64,000 nt of DNA from [Erwinia] mediterraneensis (GCF_900604315.1 NZ_LR026978.1:3668013-3732012); one strand, 5' to 3'; positions 19,627-31,026 are shown, counted from the first letter of the stretch. Translations and numbers: made by a program. Notes: generated by a model from the sequence alone, not told the origin.

Positions 19627-20370
19627 TTACAGCGTCGCCGCCACCTCGTCAGAAATTTCACCGTTATGGTAAACTTCCTGCACGTCGTCACAATCTTCCA
19701 GCATGTCGATCAGACGCAGCAGCTTCGGCGCCGTTTCCGCATCCATTTCCGCTTTGGTGGAAGGGATCATCGACACCTCTGCGCTTTCCGCTTTCAGACC
19801 CGCCGCCGCCAGCGCATCTCTGACCGCACCCAGCTCTTCCCAGGCGGTAAAGACGTCGATTGCGCCATCGTCGTAGCTGACCACATCTTCCGCCCCCGCT
19901 TCCAGCGCCGCTTCCATCACGCTGTCTTCATCCTGACCCGGCGCAAAAGAGATCACCCCTTTTTTGCTGAACAGATAGCTGACGGAGCCATCAGTGCCCA
20001 GGTTGCCGCCGGTTTTGGTGAAGGCGTGACGCACTTCAGACACGGTACGGTTACGGTTGTCGCTCAGGCATTCCACCATAATGGCAGAGCCGCCCGGGCC
20101 ATAACCTTCATAAATAATGGTTTCCATGTTGGCGTTATCTTCACCGCCTACGCCACGGGCGATAGCGCGATCCATGGTGTCACGCGTCATGTTGTTTGAC
20201 AGCGCTTTGTCCATTGCCGCACGCAGACGCGGGTTGGAGTTGGGATCGCCGCCGCCCAGCTTCGCCGCTGTGACCAGCTCACGAATGATTTTGGTGAAGA
20301 TTTTACCGCGCCGCGCATCCTGTGCTGCTTTACGGTGCTTGGTATTTGCCCATTTACTGTGTCCCGCCAT
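19627..20370 (-). CDS. yebC: YebC/TACO1-family protein
   Basis: The 247-residue protein begins [23 protein letters not shown], the conserved YebC N-terminus. The family was long annotated as transcriptional regulators; more recent work links it to translation of difficult (for example polyproline) stretches. An acidic C-terminal half ([25 protein letters not shown]) matches the fold. ATG 20370 has GGAG upstream. It lies 43 nt before ruvC, as in E. coli. Confidence 0.93.
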   Translation of the reverse strand: MAGHSKWANTKHRKAAQDARRGKIFTKIIRELVTAAKLGGGDPNSNPRLRAAMDKALSNNMTRDTMDRAIARGVGGEDNANMETIIYEGYGPGGSAIMVECLSDNRNRTVSEVRHAFTKTGGNLGTDGSVSYLFSKKGVISFAPGQDEDSVMEAALEAGAEDVVSYDDGAIDVFTAWEELGAVRDALAAAGLKAESAEVSMIPSTKAEMDAETAPKLLRLIDMLEDCDDVQEVYHNGEISDEVAATL

Positions 20371-20458
20371 CTGATATTTTCTCCGATCCTGGCATCGTTC
20401 AGGCTGGCCTGCGCAAGACAAGGGTCGCTGCGCGGGTTGCCCTGACTTTTATAAGTGC

Positions 20459-20491
20459 GACGTTAACGCCTTTTCGGGGAGCGTTAACGTC
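20459..20491. repeat. Perfect 11-bp inverted repeat between nudB and yebC
   Basis: GACGTTAACGC and GCGTTAACGTC flank an 11-nt spacer in the 217-nt gap inside the nudB-yebC-ruvC run. Each arm also contains the palindrome GTTAAC. No T-run follows on either strand, so it is not an ordinary terminator. It could be an mRNA-processing or stabilising hairpin, or a protein-binding site. Confidence 0.6.
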
Positions 20492-20587
20492 CGTTTCAGG
20501 TAGTGAACAGCCATGTTGTTCCTGCGCCGTTCGTGCAGAAGGAAGCTATCCGGCATCGGGGCGGTAAAAGCGCGCCGCGATCTCCTG

Positions 20588-21019
20588 TCAGATAAATTCC
20601 TCAATTGCCTGGCGATTACTCCAGGACTTGGTTAATGCTGCGGCCTCTGCCGGGGGCAGCCAGCGTGCTGCCAGGTGTTCCGTCAGCGTTACCTCGCGCT
20701 CGGCGGGTAACGCCAGCCGAAACCAGTGTTCACGATTATGGGTGACGCCCGGCGCATAGCGATGACGATAGTGAGCAAAGATTTCGAACTCAATCTGCCG
20801 TCCGCAATCTTCAATCACCAGTTGCTCAGCCTGTACATCAATGGCCAGCTCTTCCATCACTTCCCGCTGTGCGGCCTGGTGCGGCGTCTCTCCCGCTTCC
20901 AGGCTGCCGGTCACAGACTGCCAGAACGCCGCATCATCGCGCCGCTGCAGCATCAGCACCCGGCCCGTATCGCGCGCATAAATCACGACCAATACCGACA
21001 CAGGGTACTTATAAGCCAT
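20588..21019 (-). CDS. nudB: Dihydroneopterin triphosphate diphosphatase (Nudix)
   Basis: The 143-residue Nudix hydrolase removes pyrophosphate from dihydroneopterin triphosphate in folate synthesis. The Nudix box runs GSLEAGETPHQAAQREVMEE (GX5EX7REXXEE). Its ATG overlaps the aspS stop by one base (TAATG), coupling the two genes. Length and position match E. coli NudB. Confidence 0.94.
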   Translation of the reverse strand: MAYKYPVSVLVVIYARDTGRVLMLQRRDDAAFWQSVTGSLEAGETPHQAAQREVMEELAIDVQAEQLVIEDCGRQIEFEIFAHYRHRYAPGVTHNREHWFRLALPAEREVTLTEHLAARWLPPAEAAALTKSWSNRQAIEEFI

Positions 21020-22809
21020 TATTGCTTTCCGCTGTTGTCGTCCGCTTTCTCTTTTTTCACCACCTGCAGAGCCAGTTCCTCCAGCGCGGCCGGATTGGCA
21101 AAGCTCGGCGCTTCCGTCATCAGACAGGCGGCCGCCGTGGTTTTCGGGAAAGCGATAACGTCACGGATATTATCGGTACCGGTCAGCAGCATCACCAGAC
21201 GATCGAGGCCAAAGGCCAGACCGGCGTGCGGCGGCGTACCGTATTTCAGTGCGTCCAGCAGGAAGCCGAACTTCTCACGCTGCTCGTGTTCATTGATGCC
21301 TAAAATGGAGAACACCGCCTGCTGCATTTTGCCATTGTGGATACGCACCGACCCCCCGCCTACTTCATAACCGTTAATCACCATGTCGTAAGCATTCGCA
21401 ATGGCGTTTTCCGGCGCCTGGGTCAGCTCTTCCGGGCTCATATCGCGCGGCGCGGTAAACGGATGATGCATCGCCGTCAGGCCGCCCTGATCGTCGCCTT
21501 CAAACATCGGGAAATCGATCACCCAGAGCGGTGCCCAGGCTTTATCGTTGGTGATCTGCAGATCGCGGCCCACTTTCAGACGCAGCGCGCCCAGCGCGTC
21601 CGCGACCACTTTTGCCCGATCGGCACCGAAGAAAATGATATCGCCATCCTGCGCGCCAGTACGGGCGAGGATCGCTTCAACAATCTCGCCTGTCAGGAAC
21701 TTCGCCACCGGGCTCTGTACGCCTTCCAGGCCCTGAGCGCGCACGTTGACCTTCATCCAGGCCAGACCTTTCGCGCCGTAGATTTCGACAAATTTGCCGT
21801 ACTCATCGATCTGCTTACGGCTCAGTTGCGCACCGCCTGGTACGCGCAAGGCCGCCACGCGCCCTTTGGCATCGTTCGCCGGGCCGGAGAAGACCTGAAA
21901 TTCTACCGTTTTCAGCAGGTCGCCGACATCCACCAGTTCCATCGGGTTACGCAGATCAGGCTTGTCGGAACCGTAACGACGCATCGCTTCTTCAAAAGTC
22001 ATCTGCGGGAAAGCGCCGAGATCAACTCCTTTCACTTCCAGCCACAGTTCACGGATCATCCGTTCCATCACTTCGCGCACTTGCGGCGCGCTCATGAACG
22101 AGGTTTCCACATCGATTTGAGTAAATTCCGGCTGACGGTCAGCTCGCAGGTCTTCATCGCGGAAGCACTTCACAATCTGATAGTAGCGGTCGAAACCTGA
22201 CATCATCAGCAGTTGTTTAAACAGCTGTGGTGACTGCGGCAGCGCGTAGAACTTGCCTTTGTGAACGCGGCTCGGGACCAGATAGTCGCGCGCCCCTTCC
22301 GGCGTGGCTTTGGTCAGCATCGGCGTTTCAATATCCAGGAAGCCTTCGCTGTCCATAAAGCGGCGCACAAAGCTGGTGATGCGCGCACGTGCTTTGAGGC
22401 GCTGAGCCATTTCCGGACGACGCAGATCGAGGTAACGATATTTCAGACGCGCTTCTTCGCTGTTGTTCTGGTTTGAGTCCAGCGGCAGCGGCTCCGCGCG
22501 GTTAATGATGGTGAGATCGGTGGCGAATACTTCAATCTCGCCGGTGGCCATCTCCGGGTTTTTGTTACGCTCTTCACGCGCACGTACCGTTCCGCTGATC
22601 TGAATACAGAATTCGTTACGCAACTCCGAGGCCAGCTGAAACGCCTCCTGGCGATCGGGATCGAAAAAGACCTGCACGATGCCTTCACGGTCGCGCATAT
22701 CGATAAATATCAGGCTGCCCAGATCGCGACGGCGGTTGACCCAGCCGCAAAGAGTGACTTGTTGACCTACATGAGACAGATTGAGCTGTCCGCAATATTC
22801 TGTACGCAT
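21019..22809 (-). CDS. aspS: Aspartyl-tRNA synthetase
   Basis: The 596-residue class IIb synthetase has an N-terminal OB-fold anticodon domain ([29 protein letters not shown]), motif 2 ([19 protein letters not shown]), the bacterial GAD insertion, and motif 3 ([12 protein letters not shown]). AAGGAT precedes the ATG. Its bacterial-type length is close to E. coli AspRS (590). It heads a run with nudB, yebC and ruvC. Confidence 0.97.
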   Translation of the reverse strand: MRTEYCGQLNLSHVGQQVTLCGWVNRRRDLGSLIFIDMRDREGIVQVFFDPDRQEAFQLASELRNEFCIQISGTVRAREERNKNPEMATGEIEVFATDLTIINRAEPLPLDSNQNNSEEARLKYRYLDLRRPEMAQRLKARARITSFVRRFMDSEGFLDIETPMLTKATPEGARDYLVPSRVHKGKFYALPQSPQLFKQLLMMSGFDRYYQIVKCFRDEDLRADRQPEFTQIDVETSFMSAPQVREVMERMIRELWLEVKGVDLGAFPQMTFEEAMRRYGSDKPDLRNPMELVDVGDLLKTVEFQVFSGPANDAKGRVAALRVPGGAQLSRKQIDEYGKFVEIYGAKGLAWMKVNVRAQGLEGVQSPVAKFLTGEIVEAILARTGAQDGDIIFFGADRAKVVADALGALRLKVGRDLQITNDKAWAPLWVIDFPMFEGDDQGGLTAMHHPFTAPRDMSPEELTQAPENAIANAYDMVINGYEVGGGSVRIHNGKMQQAVFSILGINEHEQREKFGFLLDALKYGTPPHAGLAFGLDRLVMLLTGTDNIRDVIAFPKTTAAACLMTEAPSFANPAALEELALQVVKKEKADDNSGKQ

Positions 22810-22894
22810 AACGCTATCCTTTTAACTTCGCCGCTGCAGCCTGGCCGCGTCGGGCCGCATAACCTTTTGAGATGCTGCCGCAAAAATGGCGGCC

Positions 22895-22900
22895 ATTATA
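22895..22900 (-). promoter_or_regulatory. Candidate -10 element of aspS
   Basis: A TATAAT hexamer on the minus strand lies about 85 bp before the aspS ATG, within the palindrome CCATTATAATGG, so it reads the same on both strands. The matching -35 is weak. Assignment to aspS is an inference. Confidence 0.4.
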
Positions 22901-23043
22901 ATGGAAAAACCAGGTAAGGATAAGTAGAGGCGCGCCAAAGCGCCTATTTCATCGCCGTTTGCGCCGCGCCTGCCGCATCGCCATAATAAAACGACGTATT
23001 TACAAGGTAACTTGCCGGTCAGAGAGGCGCCAGGAGGAAGGTT

Positions 23044-23865
23044 TTGACAATCCGCATCGGTTTACCCCAGTGGCAGCACCCGCACTGGAAACGCCTGGGG
23101 CTGGAGAGCCTCGCTGACTATGCGCGTTATTTCAACTGTGTGGAAGGCAACACCACGCTCTATTCCGTGCCCAAAGCGGAAACGGTGCAGCGCTGGCGCG
23201 ACATGACGGACGACAATTTCCGCTTCTGCTTTAAGTTTCCCGCCACCATCAGTCATCAGTCCGGGTTGCAACATACCGATGATCTGGTGACGGATTTCTT
23301 CCGCGCTCTCGATCCGCTCGCCGATCGCATCGGGCAATACTGGTTACAGCTGCCCGCCACCTTCGCGCCAGCCCAGCTGCCGGCGCTCTGGGCGTTCCTG
23401 GATACGCTGCCGCGCCGCTTCGCCTATGGCGTGGAGGTGCGTCATGCGCAGTTCTTCGCCAGGGGCGAAGCGGAACAGGCGCTGAATCGCGGGCTGCTGG
23501 CGCGAGGCATCAATCGCGTGATTCTCGACAGCCGCCCGGTACACGCTTCGCGCTCTCTGAGTCCGGCAGCCATCGATGCGCGCAATAAAAAACCGCGCGT
23601 GCCGCCTCATGTAGTGCGCACCGGCAGCCAGCCGATGGTGCGTTTTATCGGCAGTGACAGTGTTGACGAGAGCGTGCCGCTGTTTCAGCCCTGGCTGAGT
23701 AAGCTGGATGCCTGGCAACAGGCGTGCATCCCAATGCTGTTTATTCATACGCCCGATATGGGCCAGGTATTCCCGCTGGTGCAGGCGCTCTGGCCACAGC
23801 TGCAGCAAATCGTGCCTGACCTCGGCGCGCCGCCCACCTGGCCGCAGCAAAGCGCGCTGTTCTGA
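23044..23865 (+). CDS. yecE: DUF72 family protein YecE
   Basis: The 273-residue TIM-barrel-like DUF72 protein has no established function. It is collinear with E. coli YecE: IGLPQWQHPHW, FNCVEGNTTLYSVP, FRFCFKFPATISHQ and the terminal PQQSALF are all conserved. Translation appears to start at TTG 23044, directly after a strong GGAGGAAGG; no ATG gives a family-length protein. E. coli has yecD between aspS and yecE; it is missing here. Confidence 0.9.
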   Translation: MTIRIGLPQWQHPHWKRLGLESLADYARYFNCVEGNTTLYSVPKAETVQRWRDMTDDNFRFCFKFPATISHQSGLQHTDDLVTDFFRALDPLADRIGQYWLQLPATFAPAQLPALWAFLDTLPRRFAYGVEVRHAQFFARGEAEQALNRGLLARGINRVILDSRPVHASRSLSPAAIDARNKKPRVPPHVVRTGSQPMVRFIGSDSVDESVPLFQPWLSKLDAWQQACIPMLFIHTPDMGQVFPLVQALWPQLQQIVPDLGAPPTWPQQSALF

Positions 23866-24023
23866 CCACGGCTTTCCGATAGCCCCGTATTAACAGCACG
23901 TCAGACTGATGCGGATTGCCCTGCGCGGCCGGGTAAGTTTTAATCTGTCGGACGGCCCCGGCAACGGGGCTTCACGCTACACTGATGAAAGGGTGCAGCA
24001 ACAGGCACTTTCTGCCAGAATAG

Positions 24024-25750
<1,727 letters not shown>

Positions 25751-25753
25751 GGC

Positions 25754-26377
25754 TCAGCGTCGCGATAAGGCCAGTTTTGCGGCAAAGGCGATAAACACAC
25801 ATCCCGTTACACGATCCATGATTTTAATCATGCCCGGCTGGCGCAGCCGTCGGGCAAAATAGTGGCTGCCCGCAATCAGCAATCCATTCCATACCAGACC
25901 GATCACCATATGCGTTAACGCCATCAGGGTACACCACAAGGGTACGGACGCCCCTGCCGGAATAAACTGCGGCAGAAACGTGACGTAAAACACTCCAATC
26001 TTGGGGTTCAACAGATTCCCCAGCAGCCCGCGGCGGAAATGAGTCAGGTAGCCCGCTGCCGCGCGGGAGCTATCCTCTGCGCTCTGTAGCGCGTTTCGCG
26101 GTTTCAGCAACAAGCTGACCCCGAGCCAGAGCAGATATGCCGCCCCCAATCCTTTCAGCCAGTGATAAACTGTTTCTGAGGCCAGCAGCAGCGCGCCCAG
26201 CCCGGCACCGACGGCAATACCCCACAACATACAACCGAGCGTAACGCCCAATGCACTGGCACTGGCGCGGCGCCAGCCCTCAGTTGCGGACGTACGTAGC
26301 ACCAGCGCGGTATCGAAACCGGGTGTGAGGGTCAGTAACGTAATAGCAATAAGGAAGGAGAGCTGCGTCGCGGTCAT
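25754..26377 (-). CDS. LysE/RhtB-family amino acid exporter
   Basis: The 207-residue membrane protein has about six hydrophobic segments and the LysE-family start LLTLTPGFDTALVLRTSATEGWRRASASALGVTLG. LGNLLNPKIGVFYVTFLPQFIP is the second conserved block. Members export amino acids or related metabolites; the substrate cannot be read from sequence. GGAG precedes ATG 26377. It is convergent with cmoB (3 nt apart) and not part of the E. coli backbone here. Confidence 0.85.
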   Translation of the reverse strand: MTATQLSFLIAITLLTLTPGFDTALVLRTSATEGWRRASASALGVTLGCMLWGIAVGAGLGALLLASETVYHWLKGLGAAYLLWLGVSLLLKPRNALQSAEDSSRAAAGYLTHFRRGLLGNLLNPKIGVFYVTFLPQFIPAGASVPLWCTLMALTHMVIGLVWNGLLIAGSHYFARRLRQPGMIKIMDRVTGCVFIAFAAKLALSRR

Positions 26378-26555
26378 AAATGATCTCCAGGAAAGCGTAT
26401 CACGACTCTGACAGCAGGAAAGCGTTAATGCAAGGATAACAGGGTGTTATTAAAAACATTTTTCCGTAACCTGCCATCTTTTGTTAATGAAATTGCTTCC
26501 GGTTGTGTCAGGTTATTTCAAAAGGTCTGCATCATTCATGTAAGGAGTAGAGGTT

Positions 26556-27653
26556 ATGAATAAGCTTATTTTCTCTTCACCACGAAAATATGTTCAGGGC
26601 GCTGGCGCGCTGGACGATCTGGGACAGTATCTGACGGAGCTGGGCAGCCGCGCTTTTCTTGTCGCGGATGAGGTGGTCTGGCAACTGATCGGCGAGCGCA
26701 GCGCGGAGACATTAAAAAAAGCGGGCATTGAATTTCACTATCAGCAGTTTAAAGGGGAAGCCTCCACTAATGAAATCACCCGCCTGACGCAGCTGGCCCG
26801 GACATGGAATAGCGATATCGTGGTCGGCCTCGGCGGTGGCAAAACGCTGGATACGGTAAAAGCCATTGCCGATGAACTGAAACAGCCGGTCGTGATTGTG
26901 CCTACCGTGGCTTCCACCGATGCGCCCTGCAGCGCCCTTTCCGTGATCTATTCCGACAGCGGCGTATTTGAAAGCTATCGCTTCTACAGTAAAAACCCCG
27001 ACCTGGTACTGGTAGATACCGCTGTCTGCGCCAGCGCGCCGGTACGTCTGTTTGCCTCCGGCATCGCCGACGGGCTGGCCACCTGGGTGGAGGCGCAGGC
27101 CGTACAGCGTTCACATGCCAAATCGATGGTCAATGGCGAGCCGACGATCGCCGGGATGGCGATTGCCCGCGCCTGTGAAGAGACGCTGTTGACCTGGGGT
27201 TACAGCGCCTATACCGCCGTTGCGCAGAAACGTGTCACGCCTGCCGTTGAAGCGGTGGTTGAAGCCAATACCCTGCTCTCCGGGCTGGGCTTTGAAAATG
27301 CGGGTCTGGCCGGCGCCCATGCGATCCATAACGGCTTTACCGCCATTGATGGCGAAATCCATCATCTGACGCACGGCGAAAAAGTCGCTTACGGCACGCT
27401 GACGCAAATGGTGCTGGAACGCCGTCCCGATGAAGAGATCGCGCGCTATATTCGCTTTTATCGCGCTATCGGGATGCCGACCACGCTGCAGGAACTGCAT
27501 CTGGAAAATGAAAGCTGGGAAAATCTGGTGAAAGTGGGCGCCCTGGCGAACAACGAAGGCGATACGCTGAAAAACCTTAACCCCAACCTGACGGCGGAAG
27601 ATATTGCCAGCGCGATTCTGGCGGTGGATGCCTTCAGTAAAACGGTGAAATAA
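26556..27653 (+). CDS. gldA: Glycerol dehydrogenase-like iron-containing alcohol dehydrogenase
   Basis: The 365-residue protein resembles E. coli GldA (367), an NAD+-dependent glycerol/dihydroxyacetone oxidoreductase. The NAD-binding GLGGGKTLDTVKAIAD, APTVASTDAPCSALSVIYSDS-type block (PTVASTDAPCSALSVIY) and metal ligands (SGIADGLATWVEA, GAHAIHNGFTAI, THGEKVAYGTL) are conserved. Identity is clearly below that of backbone genes, so related substrates (hydroxyacetone, methylglyoxal) are possible. AAGGAG precedes the ATG. It stands alone and ends at a hairpin. Confidence 0.8.
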   Translation: MNKLIFSSPRKYVQGAGALDDLGQYLTELGSRAFLVADEVVWQLIGERSAETLKKAGIEFHYQQFKGEASTNEITRLTQLARTWNSDIVVGLGGGKTLDTVKAIADELKQPVVIVPTVASTDAPCSALSVIYSDSGVFESYRFYSKNPDLVLVDTAVCASAPVRLFASGIADGLATWVEAQAVQRSHAKSMVNGEPTIAGMAIARACEETLLTWGYSAYTAVAQKRVTPAVEAVVEANTLLSGLGFENAGLAGAHAIHNGFTAIDGEIHHLTHGEKVAYGTLTQMVLERRPDEEIARYIRFYRAIGMPTTLQELHLENESWENLVKVGALANNEGDTLKNLNPNLTAEDIASAILAVDAFSKTVK

Positions 27654-27657
27654 CAGC

Positions 27658-27681
27658 GCGGGACGGCGCGAGCCGTCCCGC
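27658..27681. terminator. Hairpin between convergent gldA and the YnfC-like gene
   Basis: A perfect 10-bp GC-rich stem (GCGGGACGGC / GCCGTCCCGC) with a GCGA loop lies 4 nt after the gldA stop. There is no strong T-run on either side. Likely a shared transcription stop. Confidence 0.65.
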
Positions 27682-27682
27682 A

Positions 27683-28525
27683 TTACTCGGCCGGTTGCTC
27701 CCAGTATTCATACTTATAGGCCGTACTGAGGTGACGCTCAATGGCGCCCTGCGAAAACACTTCCGTTTCATGCAGATAGCTCAGGGTGCAGTTGCCCACC
27801 CCATCCCACAGCTGACACTCATCCACCGAGCGAATGGTGCTGACCGGCGTGCTGGTCAGTCCATCCAGCCGTAGCTCGCGCAACTGTTCATCGTAGGTAT
27901 AGGTATCTTTACCGCGCGCGCTGGTAGTGCTGACCATCAATCCGTGTGGATTCCAGCGATAATGACTTTCACCATTGGTCAGTTCATCGGTGCCGCGCGA
28001 GACGCTTTTTTGCAGGCGGAACTGGTCGTCGTAGTGGTAGGTGGAGTCGGTAAAACCGTGTTTGCCCATGCTGATAAATTTGTCGGAGGCGCTGACGATA
28101 TTACCCTGCCGTCCTGTCAGCCAGTTGATGGTGCCCTGCCGGTTGTCTACCACTACCTCTTTGCCCTCTTTTACGACTTTAACCAGGTAAGCATACTCCG
28201 CCATCCAGCCATCTTCTACCCGGGCAATATGCTGCTCCATGCTCAGCCTGACATTGTGTTCCGACTTATCGTAACTGACATCCGCCACCATCAAATCGCC
28301 ACAGGGATCAAACTGCCCGAGGATCCGCTTCTGCGAATTGACATCTTTCCCAAATTCACCCGCGATCACCTGACGCACCGCCCCTTTGGCATTGCCGCCC
28401 AGCATGATCCAGTTGTTGCTGCTGGCAATCGCCTGACTTTGGGGATCGCAGCGGATAGCCGGGGCAGCCGAGCTGAAAAAGCTGGCGCTCAGGAGGGTAA
28501 AAACCAGCAGGTTCAGGCGTTTCAT
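27683..28525 (-). CDS. Exported YnfC-like (UPF0257-like) protein
   Basis: The 280-residue protein has a signal peptide (MKRLNLLVFTLLSASFFSSAAPA). Its architecture recalls E. coli YnfC lipoproteins: WLTGRQGN, TDSTYHYDDQFRLQKSVSRG and a C-terminal DGVGNCTLSYLHE...YEYW. YD-type repeats (YHYDDQ, YRWNPHG, YTYDEQ) suggest a beta-rich fold. It lacks the lipobox cysteine of YnfC, so it is probably periplasmic rather than lipidated. Function is unknown; the family link is by recall, not search. Confidence 0.6.
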   Translation of the reverse strand: MKRLNLLVFTLLSASFFSSAAPAIRCDPQSQAIASSNNWIMLGGNAKGAVRQVIAGEFGKDVNSQKRILGQFDPCGDLMVADVSYDKSEHNVRLSMEQHIARVEDGWMAEYAYLVKVVKEGKEVVVDNRQGTINWLTGRQGNIVSASDKFISMGKHGFTDSTYHYDDQFRLQKSVSRGTDELTNGESHYRWNPHGLMVSTTSARGKDTYTYDEQLRELRLDGLTSTPVSTIRSVDECQLWDGVGNCTLSYLHETEVFSQGAIERHLSTAYKYEYWEQPAE

Positions 28526-28662
28526 GTTGGGTGTCCGTCAGAGTGGATAAAGTAAGTGTAACGCCTTCCGCGCCTGTGTGGGATCTTCTGCTGCGGCCAG
28601 GAGTCATGCTGCATCAGACCAGAGCGGCGCGCATTCACTCTGACCTGCAGACCGATGAGAGT

Positions 28663-29184
28663 TCAGAACCGGAACTGCAGGCTGAATACCACAATTCCTG
28701 GCAAGATCACCCCCGACCTTACTCCTACGTAGGGGTTCACATCATACCTGACACCATGATAGATATAAGGGGCAAAGCCCACCCCGGTTATCCTTTTAAA
28801 TTCATGATAAATGCCCCGGTCACCACAATGCGAGAAAGGCTCAATGAAAAACTCGCCCGCGTAAACGTAGAGGCCTTCAATAACCAGCTTTTTATATTCT
28901 CCCCATTGTTTGCCCATTCCCAGTAATACACAGCGATTATCTTCGCTGTTAATCATGGTGCCCGCATACAGGCTGTACTCTGACTCTGCGCTGAGCCGCT
29001 TTTCTACCGCAATTAATTCATTTTTAAAATACTGGGTATAGTCTTTCGTGGGAGCATAAGCATGGTAAACAAATGAAGCGGTATGAACAGAATAGAGGTC
29101 CCGTTGATCAGCAAATGTAGGCGTAAAAGGGGTAACTACACCCATAAGAATGATGTAAACAGAAGTACTGACTTTACCTGTCAA
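28663..29184 (-). CDS. Putative small outer-membrane beta-barrel protein
   Basis: The 173-residue protein has a signal peptide ending near TPTFA. It then shows alternating amphipathic strands rich in Tyr, Gly and Phe (HTASFVYHAYAP, SEYSLYAGTMIN, GLYVYAGEFF, GVGFAPYIYHGVRY) and ends in Phe (VVFSLQFRF), the usual C-terminal signature of outer-membrane barrels. Length suits an eight-stranded barrel. Start is TTG 29184 with GAGG 7 nt upstream; the first ATG would destroy the signal peptide. I do not recognise the family. Neighbours are also envelope proteins. Confidence 0.6.
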   Translation of the reverse strand: MTGKVSTSVYIILMGVVTPFTPTFADQRDLYSVHTASFVYHAYAPTKDYTQYFKNELIAVEKRLSAESEYSLYAGTMINSEDNRCVLLGMGKQWGEYKKLVIEGLYVYAGEFFIEPFSHCGDRGIYHEFKRITGVGFAPYIYHGVRYDVNPYVGVRSGVILPGIVVFSLQFRF

Positions 29185-29664
29185 TGATTTACCTCAGGCA
29201 TTAAAAAAACAGCTGAGGCTTCCCGGCCCACAATAAGCCAACCGCCTGATACGGCCGCTCCCCCACACAACAGATTAACAACACAGATGAGATCAGGAAC
29301 AACAGCAAAACCGGGAAGCGTTACTCAATAAACTATTGTTGATAATGTGATTTACGCCAGATATAGGCATATTCCAGCAGAACGCTTATTGGCTCTGTCT
29401 TTTCTTACTTTACCGCGCGATTGATGCCAAAAATCCACAGCAACATGCTAACAACGCCTCTGTTACACCGACACTATCGCACCAGTAGTTATTACAACCA
29501 TCAATCAATTCCATGCCTCGCGCCCAACGCGGTGAGGTTACCTGGCTTTTACAGGCGCTTTGTAAACTCAGGCAAATTTGCTCCTTTTCTGGCTATTTTC
29601 ATTACGGAACTTTGTTAAGTTTCTCCGTGCGGTGCATTCAACTTTATTTTATGATGGAGCTAAA
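29185..29664. other. 480-bp noncoding, AT-richer stretch
   Basis: I see no convincing gene. Short frames here lack ribosome binding sites and homology. Base composition is clearly more AT-rich than the backbone, consistent with acquired or decayed DNA. The last 100 bp presumably hold the promoter of the small lipoprotein gene at 29665. Confidence 0.5.
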
Positions 29665-29895
29665 ATGCTTTTGTTGCGATTACCTCTTTTACTGCTGCTT
29701 TCACTCCCTCTTGTCTCCTGTACCGCCAGCTATACCCCTGACAGACAGGATAACAAACCGCTCCCCTCCCCCAAGTCCCCGATATATCGTGTTGATGGTA
29801 ATGGAAAGCTCAAAAAAGACCGACGTATGGAACGCGTGCGCAACCGGGGCTGCCGTGACAGCAGTACTGATTGTGGCAGACCCTTCGGCTGGTAG
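29665..29895 (+). CDS. Small putative lipoprotein
   Basis: The 76-residue protein opens with a strongly hydrophobic signal (MLLLRLPLLLLLSLPLVSC), and LVSC fits a lipobox with Cys19 as the lipidation site. The mature part is short and basic (KLKKDRRMERVRNRGC). ATG 29665 follows GGAG at 6 nt; an earlier in-frame ATG has no such signal. No family recognised. It lies among other envelope-type genes of the accessory stretch. Confidence 0.55.
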   Translation: MLLLRLPLLLLLSLPLVSCTASYTPDRQDNKPLPSPKSPIYRVDGNGKLKKDRRMERVRNRGCRDSSTDCGRPFGW

Positions 29896-30027
29896 CGGTT
29901 TTCCGGACAGCATTGACCGGCTTCAGGTCATGCTGGTTACACAGTGATAAGGATGGCGGACTTCCTGGGGATAACAAGCGCCATCATTGCCTGTCATCCT
30001 CCTGGTTACTGTTCCGTAATCGGAACC

Positions 30028-30753
30028 TTAGCGAGCTCTGACCACGCTGGCAGGCTCCGTCTGCGCATGCCGTACACTGCCCCGGTATTGCAGGACCGCC
30101 ACCAGCGCCAGCAATGGTAATGCCATCTCCAGCAACTCTTCCTGCGACGTTTGCAGGGCAACCAGCCATTTTGGTCCGTGCCAGCCGAAGGTTTCTTTCA
30201 CCACGCCCAGGGAGCGATCAAGCATGCTGGTCAGGATAATCAGACTGATAAACGCCAGGATAGTGACGGCGTGCGCTTCGTGCGCTTTGGCCGCGTGCCA
30301 GATTTTACGGCTGTGACGCCACAGAAGGTTTAAACAGGCCAGGACAACAGGCAGCAACACCGCCAGCGCCAGCAACTTATCCTGCCAGGGCAGCGCGCCG
30401 GTCCAGAAACGCAGTTTCAGCATACTCATGTCATCAACAGCTTTATGTAAATCCGCCTCACGAGCCATCATGGCGAATAATACGAAGATCACCGACCAGC
30501 GGGTGGTCAGTTTTACCCCGGCCAGTGGAGTAAACATCAGCATAATGAGCACCGCAGCATAGAAATACAACGTCAGGCTCTCAATCAATTGCCCCTCCTC
30601 AGCCAGATGGATCAACGCTTCCGTGGGCATAACAGTCCACAGTATCAGGGCAAAGGCTGAGATAAAAAGGGTAAATTTTAGCGAAAAATATGAGCGATGA
30701 AGCACGTGTCTTATTCCTGCAAACAAAGGGTCAACTATGGACACGGTTTCCAT
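30028..30753 (-). CDS. Polytopic inner-membrane protein of unknown function
   Basis: The 241-residue protein has about six predicted membrane segments (around residues 24-42, 58-79, 86-98, 121-143, 160-178 and 203-222). A charged loop EADLHKAVDDMSMLKLRFW follows segment 3 and HRSYFSLKF precedes segment 1. No catalytic motif is recognised. The start at ATG 30753 has a poor ribosome binding site, so a shorter form from an internal GTG is possible. It is probably monocistronic. Confidence 0.6.
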   Translation of the reverse strand: METVSIVDPLFAGIRHVLHRSYFSLKFTLFISAFALILWTVMPTEALIHLAEEGQLIESLTLYFYAAVLIMLMFTPLAGVKLTTRWSVIFVLFAMMAREADLHKAVDDMSMLKLRFWTGALPWQDKLLALAVLLPVVLACLNLLWRHSRKIWHAAKAHEAHAVTILAFISLIILTSMLDRSLGVVKETFGWHGPKWLVALQTSQEELLEMALPLLALVAVLQYRGSVRHAQTEPASVVRAR

Positions 30754-30941
30754 TTATGTCTTATGAATTTATGCTTCGGCCAGATAACACTCTGTCACCA
30801 GCACAGCGTCTTGTTGTCTAAAAAAACACGACGGAACAGCCACTTGCCATAAAACATCTCCTTTCAGGCTGACAGCGGAGCCTGTATGCAAAATGTGGCA
30901 CAGCGCAAAAACTCCAGCTCCTCTAAAGCAAGCCAAAGCCA

Positions 30942-30992
30942 ACACACAGGCTACACACCATAACATTGACTGGCGGTGTGTAGCCTGTGTGT
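30942..30992 (+). repeat. Perfect 18-bp inverted repeat with terminator-like T-tract
   Basis: ACACACAGGCTACACACC (30942-30959) and its exact complement (30975-30992) flank a 15-nt spacer. On the plus strand the right arm is followed by ATTTTTAA, the form of a rho-independent terminator, yet no plus-strand gene lies upstream. It precedes the hicA remnant by about 35 bp. Confidence 0.8.
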
Positions 30993-31026
30993 ATTTTTAA
31001 CGTCAGTGCACAAGACGGAGAGAGAT

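Noticed and set aside
22891-22904. CCATTATAATGG as a regulator site
   Set aside because: The palindrome follows simply from a TATAAT -10 element; no evidence for a binding protein.
30769-30966. 65-residue minus-strand ORF (MLWCVACVLALACF...) with Hok-like hydrophobic start
   Set aside because: No ribosome binding site, its start lies in the loop of the 18-bp inverted repeat, and the C-terminal half does not fit the Hok family.
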